In this document: positions 19,405 through 28,198 of the stretch, piece by piece
How positions within the stretch are numbered: position 1 is the stretch's first letter
Layout: each line of letters starts with the position of its first letter
Assembly: GCA_003696425.1 (NCBI GenBank)
Contig: RFHI01000096.1
Span: 1-32,947 of the forward strand
Reading direction: 5' to 3'
Origin: Candidatus Dadabacteria bacterium
GTDB taxonomy: Bacteria; Bdellovibrionota_C; UBA2361; J046
Length of the DNA stretch: 32,947 nt
Position numbers and translations under genes: made by a program
The notes under the pieces: model-generated
The model's database searches: none
Told to the model about the DNA's origin: nothing
What the model saw: the letters and a program-made list of their open reading frames with translations, nothing else

Positions 19405-19667
19405 TTGGATCCTCCTGAAAAAACGGGGCTGATTCGATTTCTCGAATTCATAGACAACCTCAAAAAACAGGCAGCAGGGGCCGCTAAAAGCCCGCACTGC
19501 GGCGAATGTCTTATAACCAGTCCGGCTCGCTGTCCGGCCATGGTCATTAAAAGTTATGGAGTAATTGAATGATCAGGTTACATAATTAGGATCAGATAAT
19601 GTGTTGAATATACTAAGTAATCGTTGGGGACTAAAAATCCCTGGCAAATGTTATTACATTTACCCGG

Positions 19668-19987
19668 AACTGTCCTTTGAGACCCATGGCTGACAACGGT
19701 GTTCACTCTATTCCCCTTCGCGCATTGCAGGTAGATTTCCCAAGCCAGTGGCTCAGCGCGCATTGTTTTAGCTAATAAGGGGAAAAGTCTTTTGTGATTC
19801 AGACTGCGGTGGTGAAAATGATAATTAGTGGTGTTTGCGAAATCATATATCGCGCAACTAAAGCGGCGCGAGAAGCAGCGCCCAACTAGTCGGGCGCAAT
19901 AGAATGCAGCTATCGCCACCACCTTTACCTACTAAGCCAGAAACAATTGAACAGCCCGCACCATCATACCGAATCAGTTTTACCGCC
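19668..19987 (+). repeat. Diverged ~300-bp repeat, copy 2 (inverted relative to 5469-5761)
   Basis: See copy 1. Carries an extra ~27 bp segment including the perfect hairpin GCGCCC-AACTAGTC-GGGCGC at 19878-19897. Confidence 0.85.
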
Positions 19988-20040
19988 AGCGCTTCGACTC
20001 ACAGGATGTTAGAGTAAATTAAAGCTGCCATGAGCCATAA

Positions 20041-20285
20041 GCTGGCAGGTGTGCAGCGTATATGCGTCAGCACATATACCAGGTAGTCATTTCGCTGACG
20101 AGGTATCTTAATCCCATGGCGGGCAAATATCTGCTCCTGCCGGTTAAACGGTATATGATCTCAGTATTTGCTAAGCGCAATATGAGCCACAAGCTTCACA
20201 CCAGAGGCCCCTGCTCAAAGACAGGAACATGTGCTGGAAGTTTGCCGGTGTTTACTTCGAGGTATAGCTTATGTTTAATTCAAGC
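20041..20285 (-). pseudogene. IS66-family transposase remnant (copy A)
   Basis: Minus-strand translation 'KLYLEVNTGKLPAHVPVFEQGPLV (frameshift) KLVAHIALSKY*DHIPFNRQEQIFARHGIKIPRQ' matches the IS66 '..LLAHIAVSKYxDHLPLYRQEQIFARHGIxLxRQ' signature; stop codon and frameshift present. Confidence 0.8.
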
Positions 20286-21396
20286 GACTTACTGTAAAGT
20301 TAACCAGAGCAAGTAATTTAAATAGCTCTGCCGCTTCTGTCTCCTCAGAATAACGCTCACTAATCTTTTCAATCGTCTTAGAAGCCCTGTCAGCATAGTC
20401 AAGCGCATAGCGACGAGCCTGCTCAATCACCCTGCTATTCTCAATCGCAGCTATTGCTAATTCCTTAAAATTGGCGGGACGCTGATCGGGCTTCTTTAAT
20501 AGCTCCGTTGCCAGAGGATCCCCGCTATTCAGCCATAGAACATTTACAAGCGAAGGCTTACTCTCCTGCAAATCAATACCCCTTTCTTTGCCGAGCAGAT
20601 TTTCGTCAGAGACGACATCCAAAATATCATCAAGCATTTGAAAAGCAATTCCAATTTGTTCTCCAAACTCACTGAATAGCCGTACGAGATTTTGATTGCC
20701 TGTACTTAAATGAGCGCCACTAAACGCTGCCAGCCGAAAGAGACTGGCTGTCTTCTTTCTGGCAATTGTAAGATAAGACTCCAAGCTATGCTGTTCGGAA
20801 AATAACGGGGTTTCCAGTATCTCACCCTCGGTTAACTCGACACAGGCTTTTTCAGTTGCAGCAATTATCTCTTTATCAAGGTTAGCACACAGACTGAATG
20901 CCCTCACCAAAAGGAAGTCCCCGGACAGTAAAGTGCTGGCAAGGCCGTAGCGTTTATATGGAGATTCACTGTTACGACGCTTTTTTGAATTATCAATAAT
21001 GTCATCGTGAAGAAGTGTTGCCATGTGAATCAGTTCAATCCCAGCGGAAACTTCCAACAGAGGGCGTGGAGGGGTATTTATCTTCAAGGCCCTGGCAACA
21101 AGCAGTGTTAATACAGGCCTGATTCGCTTGCCTCCGAGTTTGAATAGGTAGGAAGGCACTTCGCAAAGCAGCTCGGCTTCAGAAATAAGAGAGGATCTTA
21201 TTATTTCTTCAGCTTCTGATAAGCCACTAATGTCACTGATAATCTTGCGCAAATCAATAGGCTCTTTACGAGTTACGGCAGGCTTTTCGTTGTTTTCTTG
21301 GTATTCCATAACTATCAGGGGTTCTGCCGCTGGCCTTTTAGCGGAGTTGTTAATTTTCACAGCTAAGGCCTTGTAAACGTCACAAATGTTGAACAA
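20275..21396 (-). CDS. Polyprenyl (octaprenyl-type) diphosphate synthase
   Basis: 'LLHDDIIDNSKKRR' and 'MLDDILDVVSDENLLGKERGIDL' Asp-rich motifs. Listed start is a TTG just 3' of the tRNA; ATG at 21309 (MEYQENNEKP) is more likely. Confidence 0.92.
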   Translation of the reverse strand: MFNICDVYKALAVKINNSAKRPAAEPLIVMEYQENNEKPAVTRKEPIDLRKIISDISGLSEAEEIIRSSLISEAELLCEVPSYLFKLGGKRIRPVLTLLVARALKINTPPRPLLEVSAGIELIHMATLLHDDIIDNSKKRRNSESPYKRYGLASTLLSGDFLLVRAFSLCANLDKEIIAATEKACVELTEGEILETPLFSEQHSLESYLTIARKKTASLFRLAAFSGAHLSTGNQNLVRLFSEFGEQIGIAFQMLDDILDVVSDENLLGKERGIDLQESKPSLVNVLWLNSGDPLATELLKKPDQRPANFKELAIAAIENSRVIEQARRYALDYADRASKTIEKISERYSEETEAAELFKLLALVNFTVSRLN

Positions 21397-21398
21397 GA

Positions 21399-21476
21399 TG
21401 GCGTCCCCAAGGGGATTCGAACCCCTGTTTTCAGCGTGAAAGGCTGACGTCCTAGACCGGCCTAGACGATGGGGAC
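21399..21476 (-). tRNA. tRNA-Glu (anticodon UUC)
   Basis: Minus strand GTCCCCATCGTCTAGGCCGGTCTAGGACGTCAGCCTTTCACGCTGAAAACAGGGGTTCGAATCCCCTTGGGGACGCCA; 7-bp acceptor, loop CTTTCAC, T-arm GGTTCGAATCC, encoded CCA. Confidence 0.95.
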
Positions 21477-21762
21477 GCTTTTAATTCGCGACATAGAACA
21501 ATGGTCTTAATATGTAGGCATTAATTCGTCAACACCTGTTTACTCAGATTTTATGCATTAATGTATTGAAAATCCATAACTAGGCCGGAAATTTGCTTAG
21601 CCGGCTATAGAGGCCGGGGTTGAGGGGACTGTTAAATTAAGTCTGCAGTTCGAAAATTTGAGTCTCTCATCGCGCACGAATCTTTGGGAAGGTCGAAAGG
21701 TTATCAGACCTTTATAAAAGCTCTGTCCGCATGTATACACAACAGCGCTAACAGTCCCTGTT

Positions 21763-22467
21763 TCAATGGCCATACAGAGTAAGACTTGAGGGTGAAACCA
21801 GGATATTTAGGAATATTTCAACAGTGCCAGGTCGTGCCAGATCTCCCAGCAGTAGCCCCATCCAGAATGACAAAAATGCCGGTACAACTGACAGGATCGT
21901 AACAAGTGCAGCATTAAGGGGGTGCATATCTCCAATCACACGCACTGAATAATAAAAAAGCAGTAGCACCCATAGCACGGCGACAGTAAAGGCAGCAGGA
22001 ATTATACGGAGGAAATGATCATCGATATTTAATGATCCAGTAACAAGATAGCTGACCAAACTTAAACTACCACTAGCCCAATAGTTAAAGGCGTAGACAA
22101 GCCAAATAGCCAGCATAAGCGGGGTAAGCGCATAAGCGATCGCAGCCAGTAACTGTCTGAACTCAAATTCCACTCCAATTATCTGTAAAAACAGCCCCTC
22201 CAGAAGAGAAAAGATCAAAATAAAGAAAAATATTGCAATAAAAATACTTAAAATAGCCTCCGGGCGGTAAACAGTTGTGCCGTACTTTATCTGTTGTGCA
22301 ATAGGGGGAGCAAAAATTGTCACAAAAAGACAAAGCAGTATTGTTGCGGCATACCTGGGACGGTCAACGCTTAACAGGCGCTCAATGATACTGCCCGGCT
22401 CAAAAAAGAGTCCTAAGATTGCTTCTATAAACCCCGGATAATTTTGATAAGAATCGTCTTTTGTCAT
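21763..22467 (-). CDS. Yip1-like polytopic membrane protein
   Basis: Several TM segments; N-terminal 'FIEAILGLFFEPGSIIERLLS..RPRYAATILLCL' resembles bacterial YIP1-domain proteins. Confidence 0.65.
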   Translation of the reverse strand: MTKDDSYQNYPGFIEAILGLFFEPGSIIERLLSVDRPRYAATILLCLFVTIFAPPIAQQIKYGTTVYRPEAILSIFIAIFFFILIFSLLEGLFLQIIGVEFEFRQLLAAIAYALTPLMLAIWLVYAFNYWASGSLSLVSYLVTGSLNIDDHFLRIIPAAFTVAVLWVLLLFYYSVRVIGDMHPLNAALVTILSVVPAFLSFWMGLLLGDLARPGTVEIFLNILVSPSSLTLYGH

Positions 22468-22514
22468 AAGCTAACTAACTGACAGGAGCCGGGTTATAGT
22501 CAACTTTGAGATAA

Positions 22515-23687
22515 ATGAAAAAACTAAAAGCAACCCAACTGAAGTCACTAGCAGCTTATCACCGATTAGAGATTATGGGAATTGCTTCTCTTAGGCCAGG
22601 TGATCATGCTGAGGTTTACCTTGATAAATGGCAAAAAGCCGGATATGCAGCGGATATGGGCTATATGCTCAGGAAGCCCTCTGCTTATATTGACGCTGCA
22701 AGGCTTATGCACGATGTGGCAACAGTTATCATGTTTGCTGTTCCATATGATCGCTCTCCACACCCTGAGCTTAAGTCCGGCTGGGGCAGGGTGGCACGCT
22801 ATGCCTGGGGCAGAGATTACCACCGCGTTTTAAAAAAGCGTCTTAAAAAACTTGGTAAGAGTCTGGCAGAACTATCGGATTCAGATTTTCAGTTCCGGGT
22901 TTTTTCGGATGCCGTGCCTTTGCTTGAAAGGGCTTTTGCCGCATCAGCTGCGCTTGGATTTACTGCCAAAAATACCATGCTGATACGTCCGGGCACAGGC
23001 TCATATTTTTTTATAGCTGAGATGCTTATAAACAGAGAGGTAGAAGGGGATTTGCGTAATAATAATTTAAAAGGTCATTGCGGTGGCTGCTCGCGCTGCC
23101 TGAGCGCCTGCCCGACAGGGGCACTTGTCAAGCCGTATACTCTCGACTCTCGCCGCTGCATTTCATACCTTACAATTGAAAAAAGAGGGGAGTTATCTCT
23201 AAATGAACGTACTATGATCGGCGAGTGGCTGTTTGGTTGCGACTTATGCCAGGAGTGCTGCCCGTTTAATTACACGGCTCTCAAAATATCTAAAAAACCT
23301 GAACTGGAAGAGTTTGGAAAAGCTTTTGGGCCCGGCCCGCAGCTTGAACTTTCCACACTTTTGAGAATCAGAACTCATGATGAATTTGTTAAACGCTTTG
23401 GTGGAACAGCTATAATGCGGGCTACCAGAGAAGGGTTGCTCAGAAATGCTGCGGCTGTTTCCGCCAATACGTGTGCGCTTCAGGCAGTTCCGGCACTCTT
23501 AGAGGCCGCATCTCAGGATTCAAGTGCTCTGGTGCGTCAGCATACGCTTTGGGCGCTCAGTAAGCTGTATGAGTTTGATGATGGTTTAAGCCGCACTAAA
23601 ATCGCACAACAGATCGAAAACTCCCTAAAAGATCCGGCAACGCAGGTGGTAAATGAAGTAAAAAAATTACGTGCGCATACTTCTTAA
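22515..23687 (+). CDS. queG: Epoxyqueuosine reductase
   Basis: Two 4Fe-4S motifs 'GHCGGCSRCLSACPTGAL' and 'GCDLCQECCPFN', 'LDSRRCISYLTIEKRG', HEAT-like C-terminus. Confidence 0.95.
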   Translation: MKKLKATQLKSLAAYHRLEIMGIASLRPGDHAEVYLDKWQKAGYAADMGYMLRKPSAYIDAARLMHDVATVIMFAVPYDRSPHPELKSGWGRVARYAWGRDYHRVLKKRLKKLGKSLAELSDSDFQFRVFSDAVPLLERAFAASAALGFTAKNTMLIRPGTGSYFFIAEMLINREVEGDLRNNNLKGHCGGCSRCLSACPTGALVKPYTLDSRRCISYLTIEKRGELSLNERTMIGEWLFGCDLCQECCPFNYTALKISKKPELEEFGKAFGPGPQLELSTLLRIRTHDEFVKRFGGTAIMRATREGLLRNAAAVSANTCALQAVPALLEAASQDSSALVRQHTLWALSKLYEFDDGLSRTKIAQQIENSLKDPATQVVNEVKKLRAHTS

Positions 23688-24218
23688 CTAACTTTTACCC
23701 TTTTCTGCAGACCCCTCAGATGTAGCCGGAGTATTCTCTGAATTATTCTGCTGATCTTCGAGTGCGGAGATCTTCTTTGCGATTCTATCAAGCATTATAT
23801 CAAAAAGTAGTGAGTCACGTTCACGGTTCTTAAGTAATAAATCGAAAGCTTCTTCAAGTTTGTTTTGTTTTTCATACCAGCGAGCTACCAGCCGGTAACG
23901 GTCTGCAACCAAACCGGCATCTACCCCTTTCTTTTCGGCTTTACTGTATGCCTTTATCGCCTTTTTAGGCTTATTCATGCCCAGGTAAATGTCACCAATA
24001 ATGAGATAATAAAAATAGGGGTTTTCCCATTTCGGACGCTCTTCCTGAGCAAGGCGATACTTGATATGCTTTTTGTAGGCTTCAATGGCCTTACTGTACT
24101 CTTTTTTTCTGCTGTATTCTTCAGCCTGCCTTAAATATTTAAAATAGCTGCCGGCGCAGCTGTTCAAAGCAAGCAACAGTACATACAACACAAATATTTT
24201 TCTAATAGCCTTTTGCAT
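23688..24218 (-). CDS. TPR-repeat lipoprotein
   Basis: Lipobox 'LNSC'; 'YFKYLRQAEEYSRKKEYSKAIEAYKKHI' TPR-like; overlaps the upstream acyltransferase by 17 bp. Confidence 0.8.
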   Translation of the reverse strand: MQKAIRKIFVLYVLLLALNSCAGSYFKYLRQAEEYSRKKEYSKAIEAYKKHIKYRLAQEERPKWENPYFYYLIIGDIYLGMNKPKKAIKAYSKAEKKGVDAGLVADRYRLVARWYEKQNKLEEAFDLLLKNRERDSLLFDIMLDRIAKKISALEDQQNNSENTPATSEGSAEKGKS

Positions 24219-25137
24219 TTACCTTCCTGAGATAATTAAGATATTCAGAACCGGACAGCCTCTTTCCATCAGGTAATGTACGCCAGCGTTTATGAAACCA
24301 GACCCATTGCTGCGGGTATCTGAGAATCAACTGGCCCAAAAAATCGCTGTAACACTCAAGCACAGCTTTAACTGATGAGAGCTCTTCTATACCATGTAAA
24401 AATATTCTAAAATTGTTTGGCGCGCTTTCCACAATAAAAGCTGCTACGATATGTGCGTTATATTTAAGGCCTACTTCAACAAGCCTGGCCGGAGTTCTGG
24501 CCGGAACACCAATAAAGTTAACAAGTTCGCTGTGCACACGGGTATCCTGATCAATTAATGCGGCTATAATATCCCCACCTTTTAAGCACTGAATAATCTG
24601 TTTCAACCCTTTTTTGTCCGAACGCCAGATTGATTTAAGCCCGTAGCTCTCTCTCAAATAAGCCAGCGCTTCCTGAAGTGGTCGGTAGTTGGCTTCACGT
24701 CCGACTGCATAAACTCGCGCCCCCTGCCTGATGACATAAGCTGCCAATAGCTCCCAATTCCCGAGATGGGCTGTGAGGGCAACGACACCCCGCCTGCCGC
24801 TAAGAGCATCCTTTAGAACCTGTTCTCCTTCAACTGTAAATTTTACCTGGGGGTTTTCGAAGATTTTATTAATGTTAAAGCTTTGCATGGCTAGACGGCC
24901 AAAATGCCTGTAAATCTCAGGTACAAGCAAATCGGGTTCGCCCTTAAGAACCATTCTTAACTGTTGCCTGGCGATTTCTCTGTCTCTGGTCGGAATATAC
25001 GACATAAGCTGGCCAAGCACCTCTCCAATCTTTATTCGGGCTGCATACGGAATAGCTGCTATTACTTTAATAAGAGCAATAAGCAGCCGGCCGGATAATG
25101 AGGTGTTACTGGCCGAGTTAGGCTCTATACTATCCAT
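24202..25137 (-). CDS. Lysophospholipid / Kdo2-lipid A acyltransferase (LpxL/HtrB family)
   Basis: 'VVALTAHLGNWELLAAYVIRQGARVYAVGREANYRPL', 'IAALIDQDTR', 'FIGVPARTPA'. Confidence 0.92.
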   Translation of the reverse strand: MDSIEPNSASNTSLSGRLLIALIKVIAAIPYAARIKIGEVLGQLMSYIPTRDREIARQQLRMVLKGEPDLLVPEIYRHFGRLAMQSFNINKIFENPQVKFTVEGEQVLKDALSGRRGVVALTAHLGNWELLAAYVIRQGARVYAVGREANYRPLQEALAYLRESYGLKSIWRSDKKGLKQIIQCLKGGDIIAALIDQDTRVHSELVNFIGVPARTPARLVEVGLKYNAHIVAAFIVESAPNNFRIFLHGIEELSSVKAVLECYSDFLGQLILRYPQQWVWFHKRWRTLPDGKRLSGSEYLNYLRKVNAKGY

Positions 25138-25367
25138 CCCGACAAAACCATAAACAAAATTTCCAAGCTCTCAATTCAGAAGGCAGAGTAATGTTTAACC
25201 ACAGCATACGGCAAGCAATCCAGAGCTTCAACTAAGTATCTGGTATTACGTATATTTTAAAGCTTTTGTTAAACTTAGCTGTTACTGACATTTTTTAAGC
25301 CCCTGTGTAAAGCGCGGATTTAAATGCTATAAGGGTGCTATAGCCAAACTCACTCTGTGACGCGTTA

Positions 25368-26423
25368 ATGATTTACATACTTATTATTTCTGTTGCTATC
25401 TCTGTTATAGTTTCAGCGTCATGCTCTCTTATGGAGGCGTCGCTTTATGCTGTCCCCGTAGCGCATGTGCGTCATCTGGCCAAGTCTGAAAGTCTGGTAG
25501 GAAAGTTACTGCTTCAATTAAAGGAAGAAGTTTCACGGCCAATAGCCGCCATACTTATTTTAAATACAATTGCAAATACAGCCGGTGCATCAGTAGCTGG
25601 CTGGGCAGTGGGGGAGTTGTACGGCCAGCATGTACTGGCTGTATTTTCAGTGCTGTTTATTTTAACGATTCTGTTTTTTTCCGAGATAATTCCAAAGACT
25701 GTTGGGGTGGTATATTGCCGTGAAGTTGCTAAAGCTACGGCTGTGCCGCTCTATTTGCTGGTACGCATATTAACGCCCCTGATTGTTGTATCAGAGGGTA
25801 TTTCAAAGGCCATCAACCGAAGCGGCGATGCGCGCCCGATAGTTTCCCACCATGAAGTGCTTACTATGGCAGAGATCGGAACTGAAGAGGGTGCACTTGA
25901 CCGTCTTGAAGGCTCGGTCATAAAAAACGTTATTGGCCTGGACCAACTGCTGGTTCGTGATGTGCTTACTCCGAGAGTAGTTGTTTTTCGGCTGGAAGAA
26001 AACACAAAGCTTGAAGATATTGAAGAAGACATATTGAACTGGACATTTTCTAGGGTGCCGCTTTATTCAGAATCTGATCCGGATCATCTTAACCGCTACG
26101 TTACTCAGCGTGATGTATACCGCGAGCTGCTTAAAGGCAATAAATCAGTGAGGCTTAAAGATATTTCACGTAAGTTGCCGAGTATTCCGGAACTCATGCG
26201 GGTTGACCAGCTTTTACTTCAGATGTTCGAGCAGCGCGAGCATATCTGTGCAGTAGTAGATGAACACGGCGGGCTGGCTGGAATAATAACCTTAGAAGAT
26301 ATTATTGAAGAAATTGTTGGGCGTGAAATTGTAGATGAATACGATACCGTAAGCGACCTGCGCACCTTTGCAAAAATTCTAAAGGTGGCCAGAACCCGAA
26401 AGAAGAAGAGAAAACAGAACTAA
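25368..26423 (+). CDS. CNNM/CorC (hemolysin C-like) membrane protein with CBS domains
   Basis: DUF21-like N-terminus 'FFSEIIPKTVGVVYC'; 'VRDVLTPRVVVFRLEE', 'CAVVDEHGGLAGIITLEDIIEEIVGREIVDEYD'. Confidence 0.93.
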   Translation: MIYILIISVAISVIVSASCSLMEASLYAVPVAHVRHLAKSESLVGKLLLQLKEEVSRPIAAILILNTIANTAGASVAGWAVGELYGQHVLAVFSVLFILTILFFSEIIPKTVGVVYCREVAKATAVPLYLLVRILTPLIVVSEGISKAINRSGDARPIVSHHEVLTMAEIGTEEGALDRLEGSVIKNVIGLDQLLVRDVLTPRVVVFRLEENTKLEDIEEDILNWTFSRVPLYSESDPDHLNRYVTQRDVYRELLKGNKSVRLKDISRKLPSIPELMRVDQLLLQMFEQREHICAVVDEHGGLAGIITLEDIIEEIVGREIVDEYDTVSDLRTFAKILKVARTRKKKRKQN

Positions 26424-26563
26424 TAGTAGCTTTAGTTTCACCCATAATTATCTCAAATTAAAATCATTTAATAGTTTATAATAGGCAATATTGTTGAGTA
26501 AGATATTAATTATTGATAACATCACCCGTACTTAAATCAAACCTACTTTCGCCGGGAGCTATT

Positions 26564-27109
26564 ATGAGTCGCACACTATTACTTATCCTTGTAACCACAG
26601 TACTTACGCTAACGTGTCTTCCTGAGTCTGCCTATGCCGGGAGGAAAAACAGACTCTGTGAAAAAGATGGAACATTGATCATTAAAAGGCGCTGTAAAGC
26701 CTCACGTGGTGAAACCGAGCTGGATGTTCCTACTTTTTCTGGTTTAGTTGCCTCTACCGTTGGTTCAATTGGCCCACAGGGGCCTAAGGGCGATCCTGGT
26801 CCACAGGGGCCGCAAGGCCCAGCCGGAATGCCCGGTCTTGAGGTGAAAGGAACTAGTACCAGCGCTCCTTTAACTGTGGCCGCTGGTACTACGATTACAG
26901 TTACTCCCCCTGCCTGCTCACCTGGCAAGGTGGCAATTGGTGGCGAATGTTATGCCGGAGGCTCCAGTTTGACACTGACGACATCATACAGCGGCACGCG
27001 TGACAAAACCCGGTTTGGCAATACTTGGTTGTGTACATGGAAGAATAACTCCGGAGGAGAAGTAACCGTTGACTTTACAGCCAAGGTATTTTGTGTAGAT
27101 CAAAATTAG
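26564..27109 (+). CDS. Secreted collagen-like protein, copy 1
   Basis: Signal peptide 'MSRTLLLILVTTVLTLTCLPESAYA' from internal ATG 26564; seven G-X-Y triplets GPQGPKGDPGPQGPQGPAGMPG; paralogous to 27390-27926. Confidence 0.85.
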   Translation: MSRTLLLILVTTVLTLTCLPESAYAGRKNRLCEKDGTLIIKRRCKASRGETELDVPTFSGLVASTVGSIGPQGPKGDPGPQGPQGPAGMPGLEVKGTSTSAPLTVAAGTTITVTPPACSPGKVAIGGECYAGGSSLTLTTSYSGTRDKTRFGNTWLCTWKNNSGGEVTVDFTAKVFCVDQN

Positions 27110-27148
27110 CAGGCCCGAATTTATTGGGCGGGTAAACCAGCTGTACTC

Positions 27149-27270
27149 CTACGGCACAATTGGCGCTATAACTTACAACAATACTGGTTTACATCCGGAA
27201 GGAACCGGCTTGTAATACATTCCACTTCAACTAGCACAGAAATTCAGCGTGATATATCCAGCAAGTGAAT
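27149..27270 (-). pseudogene. Decayed copy of the 70-aa membrane protein gene at 27986-28198
   Basis: Minus-strand translation IHLLDISR*ISVLVEVECITSRFLPDVNQYCC-(frameshift)-VIAPIVP* aligns end to end with IYWLDIRRYIPVLDDLVYAIVKFLLDVGEYCYSLIAPLLP*. Confidence 0.75.
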
Positions 27271-27389
27271 CAGTTATCATATTGTAATGTCAACGGAATT
27301 TGGGTTACATATAGTTGTTGAATAAGAAATTATAGATTGATATATTAATGACTCAACCAGCATGAACAGTTCTTGTTTGTGGAGGAAGT

Positions 27390-27926
27390 ATGAAACGCAC
27401 GTTGTTGAAAGTCTTAGTAATTAGCCTTTCAGTTATTGTCTGTGCAGCAGAGCCTGCATTTGCTGCACGTAAAGGCAAAATATGTGAAAAAAACGGTGCT
27501 CTTATAGTTAAGAAGCGCTGTAAAGCTTCACGGGGTGAAACTGAATTGAATGTGGCTACTTTTTCGGGGTTAGTGGCCTCTACTGTCGGTTCAATTGGCC
27601 CACAGGGGCCCAAAGGCGATCCAGGGCCTCCTGGACCGCCAGGAATGCCCGGACTGGAGTTGCAGGGAACAGCCACAAAAAACCCTTTTAAGATAAAGAG
27701 TGGGCAAACTATGGTAATTTCTGCTCCAAGTTGTACACAAGGTAAGGTGGCGATTGGAGGCGAGTGCTTCTCGTCAAAGTCAGGGTTAACGCTTGTCAAT
27801 TCTTACAGTGGTAATAGTGACAAAACTCAGTTCGGTGCCGCATGGACCTGCCAGTGGATGAATAATTCCGCGGCAGATATAGAAGCAACATTTACTGCCA
27901 AGGCCTTTTGTGTAAACAAAAACTAA
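27390..27926 (+). CDS. Secreted collagen-like protein, copy 2
   Basis: Signal peptide; six G-X-Y triplets GPQGPKGDPGPPGPPGMPG; shared 'CKASRGETELxVxTFSGLVASTVGS' and C-terminal 'GKVAIGGEC...FCV'; GGAGGAAG ribosome-binding site. Confidence 0.9.
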   Translation: MKRTLLKVLVISLSVIVCAAEPAFAARKGKICEKNGALIVKKRCKASRGETELNVATFSGLVASTVGSIGPQGPKGDPGPPGPPGMPGLELQGTATKNPFKIKSGQTMVISAPSCTQGKVAIGGECFSSKSGLTLVNSYSGNSDKTQFGAAWTCQWMNNSAADIEATFTAKAFCVNKN

Positions 27927-27951
27927 ACAGGCCCAAATTCATAGTGCTGCC

Positions 27952-27977
27952 AGTGCTGCCGGCAAGCCGGCAGCACT
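27952..27977. terminator. Perfect 12-bp hairpin between convergent genes
   Basis: AGTGCTGCCGGC-AA-GCCGGCAGCACT; preceded by a tandem 9-bp duplicate AGTGCTGCC at 27943-27951. No clear U-tract. Confidence 0.5.
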
Positions 27978-27985
27978 ATTCATTA

Positions 27986-28198
27986 TTACGGTAAAAGTGG
28001 CGCTATAAGTGAATAGCAGTATTCTCCCACATCCAGCAAAAATTTAACTATTGCATACACCAGGTCATCGAGTACCGGGATATAGCGCCTTATATCCAGC
28101 CAGTATATTGTTATTACCCGTATAATAAAGACTACCGTGAAGCCTTTTAAGAAGGTTATAACATTTGAGGTTAAAGTCTCTGTCCAGCTCTCCTGCAT
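27986..28198 (-). CDS. 70-aa small membrane protein
   Basis: Hydrophobic 'NVITFLKGFTVVFIIRVITIYWL'; coding status supported by the decayed paralogue at 27149-27270. No family recognised; weak Shine-Dalgarno. Confidence 0.6.
   Translation of the reverse strand: MQESWTETLTSNVITFLKGFTVVFIIRVITIYWLDIRRYIPVLDDLVYAIVKFLLDVGEYCYSLIAPLLP

Noticed and set aside
19578-19922. Minus-strand 114-aa ORF as a real gene
   Set aside because: Lies within repeat copy 2; frame is not preserved in copy 1 (stop codons), so more likely repeat-derived.
20062-20316. Plus-strand 84-aa ORF
   Set aside because: Antisense to the IS66 transposase remnant.
26491-26519. TTGTTG-N17-TGATAA as a confirmed sigma-70 promoter
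   Set aside because: Spacing is conserved in both duplicate units but the -10 match is poor; kept only as evidence for the duplication.
26632-26928. Minus-strand ORF 'MPGEQAGG...GIPAGPCGPCGPGSPLGPCGP' and the similar 27353..27799 ORF
   Set aside because: Gly/Pro mirror of the collagen-like tract on the opposite strand; the plus strand has signal peptide, ribosome-binding site and paralogue conservation.
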